NCBI RefSeq assembly: GCF_002775205.1
Contig: NC_036447.1
Coordinates: 5,878,501 to 5,942,500 of the forward strand
Source: Xiphophorus maculatus
Taxonomy: Eukaryota > Chordata > Actinopteri > Cyprinodontiformes > Poeciliidae
Direction: 5' to 3'
Length of the DNA stretch: 64,000 bases
Shown here: piece after piece, positions 47,926 to 57,700 of the stretch
How the letters are laid out: every line of letters begins with the position of its first letter
Numbering within the stretch: the first letter of the stretch is position 1
The notes under the pieces: generated by a model
The model's input: the letters and a program-made list of their open reading frames with translations, nothing else
What the model was told of the DNA's origin: nothing
Database searches by the model: none
Translations under genes and position numbers: made by a program

Positions 47926-48079
47926 TCAGGAGTTGTTCATGGAAACAGCGGCAGAATCTGCTCTTTCTCCGTCTGCTTGGTTCAGCTGCTCCCCTCGCTG
48001 GTGGCAGAGTCCAGCGTTTCCCCGGTGGTTAATGGAATTAAAATCAATAACAATCTCAGACCTTTTGGGCTTGAACTGC
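47926..48079 (-). CDS. dctd: dctd coding exon 6 with extended C-terminus
   Basis: 154 nt: [19 protein letters not shown], then a tail without counterpart in the human protein ([20 protein letters not shown] and a few more) to TGA at 47928-47926. Acceptor tgacag. IVIDFNSIN is the conserved end of the family. Confidence 0.9.
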
Positions 48080-51000
48080 CTGTCAAAACACGGAGGAAAA
48101 ACTGAAGGTCAAATCACACAGATGAGTTGATGATGCACACAACACTAGCAGGGCATGTCGAGAGGGTAAAGGTCAATCCTTTCCAATCAGATTTCTCGCC
48201 ATGGCCCCTGTCTCATGATGGAATCGGTTCATTCGAGTCGTCACTCTGTCAACGAGAGCTGAGCAGCTTCTAGAGAGAGAGAGAAACTTCTCTGATCTAA
48301 TAAAAGGCTAATATAACAATGAGAAAAAATTGTTTATTTGACTTCTGAAATCAAATACATGCAGAGATCTGGAAACCAGATTGGACAAAAACTTAAATAA
48401 CTTTCTGATTTTTCCTGACTTACAACAAGACATTTTTCCAATATTATGAGTGAATTAATCTGCCAGAAGAACTTAGATGTTTTCATCAATTTTAAGAAGT
48501 TATTTACTTAAAACAAGCTACTATATCTCACTGAAAAGCTACTTGTAAGTTAGTAAATAAGACAAAACTAAGCTAGTTGGACTAGAAACTAGACTAAAAA
48601 TACTTTTGTGTTTTTGTAGTCCTTTTAGAATATACTTAAACTAGTTTGGAGCTTAAATCTGTAAATAATTAAAATATTTGGAAATGATGTGATTATTTTA
48701 GAAACTATTAAACTCTCCCATCAATTAAGAACACATCAGCGGGAGTGGTGGAGATTTTATTTTTACCACTTTTTGAACTTGTAGGATCAGATTAAGTTAA
48801 CTTTTGTTTACATCCAAGTTGTAAGAAACTAATAGTTACTATTTTGTCTGTTTTACATTTCTGCCCCGATTTCCTTAATTGTTGGTGATCATAAAAAACC
48901 AAAGGTCTGAGAATCAGCCACTTTTACGTTTTGATCTGCTGACAGACAGACCTGCCCATCAGGTCACTTATGCACATGCCTGGTTAACAGTCACTCCACT
49001 GTTGCCAACTTAGCAACTTTGTCACTATATGCAGTGACTTTTCAGACAGAAAAAAAGAGGGAAAAAAAATCAGCATTGGACAACATCGGAAAAGACTTTT
49101 TAAAAAAGCTCTTTTCTTTTTAAAATACGACTAAAACTGGTCTCTAGACTTTTCTAAACAAGAAGCTCAACCTACTAAATCTCCAGGCATACCTGAGTAA
49201 GCTCAATTTCCCTCCATCACACGCAGATAAATACATAAAGCAGGAAACAAGCAGTGTTTGTGATCTACCTGTACTGTACTCCAGCCATGCTGAGCAGCTT
49301 TCTGGAAGCAACCATCTCGGGCGTATCATGGTATTTGTCCGAAAGATACACAACTTCTTTAAGACCTGGATGGAGAGAGGTAGAGAAACAGAACCGATTT
49401 TAGATATTAAACATGTATATGTATCAGGTCATGTTATATGACATTCAACCCAGATCAGATTTACAGCAGACAGCTGATATTCAACTTTGCAGATTTAAGT
49501 TGTTGCCCTGCTGAAGACTTTTTTTGATAGTTTATCAATTCTAAATTTCAAAGAATATTTTCCAAACAGACAAGTTAGACTGATATGTGGCCAGATTTCC
49601 ACAGCAACCAATCAGAGGTTACACAACAGATATGAAAGAAGCGTTAGTCTGAAAACACTTTTTTTTCAGCAATCAACTAGGGCTGAAGCAATTAATCAGA
49701 TTATTCGATTATTGAGAATATCAACTAATTTAGTAATTAATCATTCGTAACTTGAGTATGCAGACTTTTTATCCGTCCATTTATGCAGTAGGCGGTCCAT
49801 TTTTTATCCGATTAATTATGAGAATAATCAAGTATTAAAATAATCATTAGTTGCAGTCCTACAAACTATTAAGTGAAATCTGCTCTTTAAATAATCTCAA
49901 AAGTAAAAATTAGAAATTCATAACAATAAAAGGCTCTTATGTATGAGGATATTATTTTAACTCTGTCATTCACCTGCTTGGATGATGAGTTTAGCACATT
50001 CATTGCATGGGAACAAAGCCACATACATTGTGCATCCTTTCACATCAGCGCTGTTCTTGTTCATGATGGCATTCAGTTCTGCATGGCACACTGTGGGACC
50101 AAACAGACCACAGACTCAGCACAATATGAGGCGGGTTAGTTTACATCCATGTTACATTACAAACAAGGCGCACATCTAACCATGGGACCTTTGACCTGAG
50201 AGAAAATTTTCCTTGGAATGCACTGATATGAGAATTTGGGCAAATATCAATATTGATTTTGCTGTTATGTTCAATAACCGATATTTACTGATGATATGTA
50301 TATTTTGCACATTTTATGACTATTTTAACAGTGTGAAAAAACAACTACACAGACATTGCTTCTGTACTTCAGTTAAACACCTCATAACCTTGTGACACAG
50401 TAGCTGCCTTTCCATTACAAATGTGCACAAAACTTTGCACATTCTCCCAAATTTTTAGATTTTTGCATATGTTGAAAAAATACAATTTCACAATTGCAGT
50501 GTTTCGATTAAATAGGAGATGCAATTAAAATCACATGTGAAACAGTTTATTCATGTGATAATTTATTAATAGGCACGCCGTCATCCTCATGCCACTTCCG
50601 GTTGTTTTCACCAGTAGTAACATCCGATTGTTGATCACATGACTCATGACACGGAAAAGGCGTTTCTGTTAAGGTTTTGCAAAATATACTAATTTCATAC
50701 CATTAAAATCCACCTCATCCGAGTGCAAATTTTTTTATCAAATAACTTTTGTTTTTTCAAAATTGGCATGTTTCCAAAAATCAAATTTGTTTTTGTCATT
50801 CCAAACTGTGCAATTATGTGGTTAATGGAAAGCAGTTAGTAATAGCATCACTATCACATGACCAACCCCTTCCTGCTCCGAAACACAAAGAGCAACAGGA
50901 TGGAAATAAACATTTTGTTAATTTTGGCTCAGTTTTACTTATTGAACCGATACATTAAAGGTGACCAACACTGAGCAATATCTATGTTCATCACAATATA

Positions 51001-52377
51001 TCGTGCATCCACAGCTTACTCTTTATACATTTACACAATCCAAAACATTTAAGTAAACTTGTAGAATCTCCATGTCAGGTTTTGATGTGCTTTGTTAAAA
51101 AAGATGAAAAAAAACAAAGAGTACCTTATTCAGATCAAAATTTGGAAAAAGGAAAAGCGGGACGCATTGTTGGCGATGTGTTCCTACCATAAGGGTATTT
51201 GGTGTTGAGGCGGTCATCAGCAGAACGAGACCAGGGCAACAGGTCGTCATCACAACCATTGGGCATGCCGTTGTAACCAATGCCAACAATCTTATTCTCT
51301 TGATTCACTATGCATGCGCCCACCTGCCGGGAGAGAGAGGGTCTGAAAACATCAGTTATTTACCACACACACACACACAGTTTGGTCTTTTTGCATTCAA
51401 CTTGACACAAATACTAAAGGAAACACTCCATGTTCGCTACTGTTGTCAACTCCTGAGCAAGAAAAACTGTTAAAACATCTAAATATGTTAAGTAGTTAAT
51501 AAAAATGCAACCGTCAACCCCTAGCCACAGTATTTAGTAGCTTCATTCCAGTCCATTCGCTCTCACTCACCTGTGAACTTGGGTCTTTGCTCCTTTGTGC
51601 TGACAGAAAGGCTACAGCCATGAAATACTCTGGCCACTCCAGGTAGTCTTCCCTTTTCCGGGTCGCACTTCTGTAGACACACAAAGACAGAATATAGTTT
51701 AATGAATTATGGAGAAAAGAAAAGTTTAAACAACCTTGTCTCTGACTAGTTGAATTTTTTGTTCTGACTTCTGAGTAATAGTTGACATAAGTAATGTGGA
51801 GGATGAAGACTTAATTTAATAGATTTCATTTCTTACTCTTAAATCAGAATTTCCAGGTCAGAAAACTCAAATTTAAAGCCTTGTAATTTTGGGATTAAAA
51901 CCTGGTGATTGTGCTAATCATTATCAGCTTTTTATATACAACTAATAATTATCTAAGTTAACTTTTAAAACATCGCGAGTTGGATAAGACTGAGTAAAAT
52001 TTTGCTTGAGGAAAAACACCAGACAAAATCTTTGAGGCGGAGAAGTAAAAGTCCTTCAATCGAAGAGGACGGTAATGCGCATGTGCAAGCAAAAAGTCGT
52101 ACATAGGACTAGTAGAAAACTTATTTCAAATATATCAATTATTTACGGTCTATCTTAACGTAACAAACACATTTAACACGACCACACCTCTACTTTCGTG
52201 TCTAATACATGTGTCAGACATGTTGACTTGCCCTCTCAGACTGGAGACTGAGATAAAACAAACCGCATATGACGAAACATTCAAGTTATTATCTGACCCT
52301 TCGCACATGTGTTAGTCATTTGTAATATAAGCGAGGTTTTACCCATTCAGCAGGTCCGGCAGCTTGTTTTCTTCCAT
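47926..52377 (-). CDS. dctd: dctd gene: deoxycytidylate (dCMP) deaminase, six coding exons
   Basis: The enzyme deaminates dCMP to dUMP, feeding thymidylate synthesis, and is regulated by dCTP and dTTP. The joined exons give 212 residues. [34 protein letters not shown] and the zinc site (H93-A-E95 and P-C119-x-x-C122) identify the cytidine/dCMP deaminase family; the Glu is the proton shuttle. Human DCTD has 178 residues; the fish product has a different first dozen residues and about 25-30 extra residues at the end, rich in polar residues. It is convergent with tenm3, as in human. Phases agree at every junction. Confidence 0.95.
48080..49268. other. dctd intron 5
   Basis: 1.2 kb containing MITE family B copy 3 in reverse (48415-48620). 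Nothing else recognised. Confidence 0.6.
48415..48620. mobile_element. Foldback MITE family B, copy 3 (partial)
   Basis: ACAACAAGACATTTTTCC, TTACTTGTAAG, GACTAGAAACTAGACTAAAA and TTTTGTGTTTTTGTAG match the other family B copies. One end is missing. Confidence 0.65.
49269..49365 (-). CDS. dctd: dctd coding exon 5
   Basis: 97 nt: [33 protein letters not shown]. Acceptor atccag, donor gtagat. Confidence 0.95.
49678..49861. mobile_element. 184-bp hAT-type foldback MITE
   Basis: Starts TAGGGCTGAAGCAATTAATC and ends ATAATCATTAGTTGCAGTCCTA. The TAGGGCTGCAAC(T/G)A... terminus is a common vertebrate hAT-type MITE end. It sits in dctd intron 4. Confidence 0.75.
49974..50090 (-). CDS. dctd: dctd coding exon 4: zinc-binding catalytic exon
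   Basis: 117 nt: [39 protein letters not shown]. The His and Glu of HAE and both Cys of PCNEC (zinc ligands and the general acid/base) are all present. Acceptor ccacag, donor gtgaat. Confidence 0.96.
50091..51187. other. dctd intron 3
   Basis: 1.1 kb, of which 50401-50840 is MITE family C. The rest is undistinguished. Confidence 0.6.
50401..50840. mobile_element. MITE family C, complete copy (440 bp)
   Basis: Starts TAGCTGCCTTTCCATTACAA and ends TGTGGTTAATGGAAAGCAGTTA, inverted termini of about 35 bp with mismatches. Internal blocks are shared with copies at 5138-5510, 33495-33660 and 56917-57283. Confidence 0.8.
51188..51323 (-). CDS. dctd: dctd coding exon 3
   Basis: 136 nt: [39 protein letters not shown] and NTKYPY. 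It holds the substrate-side [11 protein letters not shown] loop. Acceptor cggcag, donor gtagga. Confidence 0.95.
51571..51670 (-). CDS. dctd: dctd coding exon 2
   Basis: 100 nt: [20 protein letters not shown], then [13 protein letters not shown]. Acceptor ctacag, donor gtgagt. The [13 protein letters not shown] motif is near-identical to mammals. Confidence 0.95.
51671..52342. other. dctd intron 1, nothing distinctive
   Basis: 672 nt without recognised repeats or regulatory motifs. Confidence 0.5.
52343..52377 (-). CDS. dctd: dctd coding exon 1
   Basis: ATG at 52377-52375, then [12 protein letters not shown] with the last Gly split. Donor gtaaaa. The context GTGCACCATGG is a good Kozak match. 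The exon extends upstream as 5' UTR to an unknown start. Confidence 0.88.
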
Positions 52378-52560
52378 GGTGCACAGAAGAGAGGAAGCTA
52401 TGTTGGAGCAGCGAAATCAAACGCAACAGAACCCTGCTACACTGAAAGGGGAATTATTCCCGCGTTTACCGTGGGTTAAAGGGCCCAATGCGTAATCTGA
52501 CAGGCGAAGCAACAACTTCAGGCCTTTCACTAAAAACGCTCTGATTTGAACGTGGGATGA
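52378..52560 (-). promoter_or_regulatory. dctd promoter region with E2F-like site
   Basis: Upstream of the start codon, AAACGCGGGAAT (52466-52455, minus strand) resembles an E2F site, as expected for an S-phase nucleotide gene. A CCAAT pentamer lies on the plus strand at 52485-52489. No TATA box seen. The start site is not located. Confidence 0.45.
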
Positions 52561-52976
52561 AAAATATGTTATTGTAGACCAGACTTACTTCACTGCTGAT
52601 ACTTAAGGAATGGGTCTTGTGTTATTTCATATTTATAGATTACCCTGTTAGACCTGCTCAGGGGAGTAAAATTTTCCAATCTTGTAATTCACGGTCAGCT
52701 CTTTATCGCCACCTGTTGGATACAATTTACAAATACAACGAAGTAATTTTAGACCAGTCTTAGTTCTGTGTGCGATGTATAATTTCCCAAAAAGGAAGAA
52801 AGTTAAGAAGCAGCAGTTCTAGGTTGTTCAATTGAATAAAATTGTCACAATAATTTTAACAAAACCTAAAGGTTAGTAAGTCATACCACCATTCAAAATC
52901 AGACCTGTAACTTTGTGTACACAAGGAATTTACTCTTGGTTCTGCTTTGCTTTTAGTATATATATCTACAGTATAT

Positions 52977-52979
<3 letters not shown>

Positions 52980-53061
<82 letters not shown>
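52980..53061. repeat. (AT)41 microsatellite
   Basis: Uninterrupted AT dinucleotides; the Tyr-Ile open frames through it are artefacts. Confidence 0.97.
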
Positions 53062-53064
<3 letters not shown>

Positions 53065-53109
53065 TTTTTTTACAAGAGGAAGACAGTCGAATGAATGCTA
53101 ATATGCATA

Positions 53110-53570
53110 GATGTGATGTAAGATAATATAAGATAATTTTATTAGTCTCCCATAGAAGAAATTTATCTTGGAAGCAGGGGCAAAACTGCACAACAATAAA
53201 AGCCCATCCAAAAGGACAGTAACCATGAATAAATACATAAAAACAAAAAAATACATAAAAGCACAGATGTCAGTTCGGCAGTACATCCCCATAACCATTT
53301 CCATTCACATACAATACATCCTCTACATACTACTCTTGGTCATCGTCTGGACCTCTTGTTACTCTGTCCAGGCCCTGCCAATCTGCCATTTATCAGGTTA
53401 ATGGAGAGTGGTACAAATGAATGTTTCAGACAGTAATATTTGCACAGGGGAACCCTGAACCTTCTCCCAGAGTTCATAAGAACATATTCTGATGCGAGCA
53501 CATGTGACCCATCAGACAAGATGTTCTGAGCTTGCCTGATGGTAGCCTGCTCAAACAGGTGCTGTGGAGA
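53110..53570 (-). pseudogene. Decayed non-LTR retrotransposon 3' end
   Basis: On the minus strand one frame reads LFEQATIRQAQNILSDGSHV, LASEYVLMNSGRRFRVPLCK, KHSFVPLSINL, then an AT-rich tail (TAATAAAATTATCTTATATT). The SGRRFR(V)P...SF(V)P pattern is typical of the C-terminal ends of fish LINE ORFs. It is truncated upstream; the clade is not determined. Confidence 0.6.
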
Positions 53571-54362
53571 AGATAGAGTTTTAAGTTATCAAAGAAAGCC
53601 TGGAGAAGATACTGTCTCTGTGACAGCTGATATTTGCAAATAGCACTCTTTACCAGTAACCTGAAAGAAAGTCTAAATAGTTTGTTTCCAGGATGTGTGG
53701 GGTCTGCAGAGATTTTGGTTGCACTTAGAGCTGTATAAACCTTGGATGGGGGGGAAGGTGGGTCCTGATGATTCTGTAAAAATAACCCAAAAGTGATTCA
53801 AGAAGTTTGTTCTGAGCTCTGCTGCAGCTAGGGATCAAACAGCATTGTTGAACTTGTCTTGTGTTCTGTCAGGTCAGTGTAAAACAGGTCTCTACTTCAT
53901 CATTCATTGTGTCCTACATCAAATCATACGGATGTAAACATAGCTTTGGTTGTTAGAAGGCACTTTTTCCTCTCAGTGATATTCATTTTTATTCTTTTTT
54001 TTGTGTGATTCTTTTAACTTCTTAAATTATTACAATTTACAGTTTGCAATGATCAGCTACTATACTCCAATCTTTATTTAGGACAGTCATACTACAATGG
54101 TAGCTTGTGTCTTTGCTTTTTTTTTGTTTTGACATAAACTAGACTCAGGACAACAAGATGGCCTCCTGCCGAATAGTGTGTTGATTTCCCTTTTGCTTCC
54201 AAAACATCCCATCTAGGCATGGATTCCTCTGGATCCCCAAAGCCTTGTTGTGGTATCTCTTAGCAAAAAATGTTAACAGGAAATCCTTTCAGTCCCAGTA
54301 GTTGAAACATGGGAGCTGCAAAGTGCATCTGTAACATAATTCATCATACCAGACCGTCTACT

Positions 54363-54680
54363 TTTATTACTCTGGAGTCCAATTGTAATGGTCATGTGCC
54401 CATTGTTGACAGTTTTAGAAGTGGAGACAGATCAGCATGGATGTCCCAACTGGACAGTTTTGTTTTTGTTTTAGCTTGACAATAATACAGGAGAGAATAA
54501 ATAAACACTACATTGTGGTAAAAAAAAAAAATACACATTCACAACCATTTAAAAACAAATCATTTAATGTCAAAAGGTTATCTGGTAGTAAATTTAATGC
54601 ATTGATAAAAGTGATCATTTGGGATATATATATATATAAACTTTAAAAAAAGGCAGAAAAGTGTGAATTTAGCTCTTGAG
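54363..54680 (-). other. cep44: cep44 3' UTR
   Basis: About 315 nt down to a minus-strand AATAAA at 54368-54363. Contains short A and AT runs. The 3' end is tentative. Confidence 0.45.
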
Positions 54681-54765
54681 CTAAGATGTGACTCCACCAT
54701 CAGAAGTTAGACTCAGGATGGTGCAGGACTCCTTGTTCTTCAACAGACTAGAAGTTTCCTTCATC
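54681..54765 (-). CDS. cep44: cep44 coding exon 10 and stop
   Basis: 85 nt: MKETSSLLKNKESCTILSLT, SDGGVTS, TAG at 54683-54681. The M-K-E-T-x-x-L-L-K pattern corresponds to the human C-terminal helix. Acceptor ttttag. Confidence 0.85.
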
Positions 54766-57700
54766 CTAAAATAAAAAGAACACAAAAAAGGTAAAATAAA
54801 ACACCAGCTTAACAACCCTAATGTTGAAAAACAGAGCTATAAAAGAATAAAGGTCTGAGGGTTTAACTGATCTTTCTATTAGAGAATCCAAAGCAGAGAG
54901 TAACTTTAGTATGTTAAATTTCTGTTCATACCATTAAACAGAAATAAAACATGGTTTCACTGCTTTAATGTCTAATTGAATAGAATGGGGAACTAAATGG
55001 CATCTAATGAACAATTATGACGTAAAGGAAAACTTACATGTTAGTAATCCTCTGCAGTCTTTCCTTTAGATCTTTCTGGATAAACAAACAAGGACAAACA
55101 AAAAAACAGCATCAGGTTTTTTCTCAAAATAAAGTCAGTGTGTATTCTCTACTAATGATACTCATAAAATGCAATATAAAAAGTTATTAGCTGTCTTATA
55201 AAAATGTAACAGCTCAAAATGAGAGAAAAATAAAATTGTGCCAATGGCGCCCCTGGTGGCAAGTTGGAACAAATACACATAAATCTGCATTGATGCATGA
55301 TAATGAAGGTGACATGAAAAGACAACAAAGATTGCTCTAACATCCATAAAGCTGTGTCCATTGATTTCAGGGAAGGCTATACATTTTGTTTTATATTTTT
55401 TATTAAAATACAAATAAAAACAATATTTTTAAAAGCTTAAAAATTATTTATATTTAGAGATGCCTGCCTCATTTCCTATCAGAAACAATTTTCTTGGTTG
55501 AATGAAAAAAATAACTTTAAATCGAAATCTGCCAGGTGTATGGGTAATTGTGGGCTTAACTATATACATGTAATTTATTTCAAGAGATCCCCTCCTTGGT
55601 GTGGGCGCCCGACCCCCAATGAACTAATTGCCAATTGTCTTGCTAAACATACACACCTGTCTGTGTGAAGCATGCTGATTCGAGTGTGACTGCCTGATAG
55701 ATACTGAGTAGTAAGAAATTGTTCTCACCTGTGAGGAATCGACAGCTGAAAGGGAGGAATGGGGGGAGATGAGTGGCTCTGCTGGCAATGAAGCATTAAG
55801 CTACAAAAAGGAGAAAAAAGTATTCATAAAATACGTGGTTTGGAATATTTCTAATTAACCTTATATTTTGTCTCTTTTACAGACAAAGACTCAACATCAG
55901 TGAATTAAATTGTTCCAGTTTGATGCCCAACCTGAACATCCCTTAGCTCCAGTTTAGCTTCCAGTAACACCACTCTGCTCATCAGGTTTTCCCAACTTTC
56001 TTTGGGTACCATAACAACTTCCTCATCATTCTGAAGATGAAAGAGAATATCACACTTCTTTTTAACTGTTGATGGTGAGGAAATGCTATTATTAGATTTT
56101 TTTGAAAATCAACTAATAAGTTAAGATTTTAAAAGTTGAATATTATATAAACCTTATTTTCATTTTTGAACTCCAGTTCTTTGAGTCGTTTTTCCAGAAT
56201 ATCCAGCTTGTTGAATGCAGACATAAGAGTGTGTATATTAGCCTCCAGGGCCGAGAGTCTTCTATCCACCTCAGATGACTGAAAGACAGAAAGAAATGAC
56301 TAATAAAAAAAAAATGTGTGCTCAATGTTAAATTATTCAATAAATACTAACAAACCATGATCTAATCTATTTTTCATTACACTTACAAATAAAAAGCTCT
56401 CCTTTGACTCCTCTTCATCTGGAGTTGGGATTTCAGACAAACCAGAGGGGGATATTTCAGAGTGATGGGTAGAGCCTTCATTATCAGCAGAAAAAGTGTC
56501 TCCTTTGGCTGGATTAGCGAAATGGAAAGGATTTCTTCTGTGATCTTCCACAAACGGGATTTTGGACGCCTAAAACAAAATGGAACTTTGTTAAAAATAA
56601 AAACATATCAATTCCTGGTGGAATAAATCTCAGTATTAGACTTACAGCATCTGCATCAGTGGGTGTCAGATGACTTTTCTTTCTGAGATTGTGTTTAGTA
56701 GGATATCTCACTTTGGGCTACAAAACAAACACACACACTGTTCAAATAATCGAAAATAGTAATATGGAACTGTCTGTATAGTTTTCATACATGTATTTCC
56801 TCACAGTAAAACTTTTTGGAAGCATTATTTTTGTTGAGCAGCTGACTAATGTAGTGTTTTGACTTCATATTATTACATCTGTGTCTTTTTTCTAAATGCT
56901 ACATGTATATACGTAGTAGCTGTGTTTCAGTTACAAATGTGTCTTTGTCAATATTCCTCTAATGTCAAAAAAACACAACTTCACAATTGCAGTGTTTCCA
57001 TTGAAAAAGAAAAAAAAATCCCAGGTGAAGTTTGTTCACTTTAAGTCATTAAAAACAGGCTCTGCTATCGTCCTCTGCTATAAAAATAATTTTTTATTTA
57101 TTTTGAAATAAAAAATTGCGAGGGAAAATAAACCAATTCACATATAGCCAAAAGTAAACAAATCATCCAAATCAAAACGTATCAAAAAATGAGTTTTTTT
57201 CTAAATTGCCACATTTCCATTGAGGAGTTCTATTAACGAAATGTCAAATTGTGCAATTATATGGTCAACAAAAACACAGCTAGTACTGATGATCTTAATT
57301 ACATAATATTATAACCTAGTACACAAATGTTGATATTTTTTTTGTGGAAAAACTGTCATATCTGTACTGAATCAGCTTAATCTGAGTTACTGTCAAGTTT
57401 TACGTTGTTATTAAATGACTGGATTTAAATCTGTTCCCAAGTGATCCGTTTCTCAGACCTTCCTTCTAAATGCGTGTTACCTTGTGGAGCTGCTTATGTC
57501 TCTGCAGAACCAGATTAATGATGTCACAGATGAAGGAGATTTTCCTCTGAGAAAACCCCCACTGGAGGAACTGCTCCTTGGTCAGTATGGGCTTATAGTG
57601 GAAGATATCTCTTAGAACCTGGAGGCAAAACATGCAAACAAGTGTATGAATCTATAGATTTGTAGAACTAAGTAAAATGACACTATAAATTTGTGCCAAA

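Larger units (their letters stand above)
52560..54362. other. Intergenic region between dctd and cep44
   Basis: 1.8 kb with a large AT microsatellite and a decayed LINE 3' fragment. No gene recognised. Confidence 0.65.

Noticed and set aside
52856..53191. Open frame with poly Tyr-Ile
   Set aside because: Translation of the AT microsatellite.
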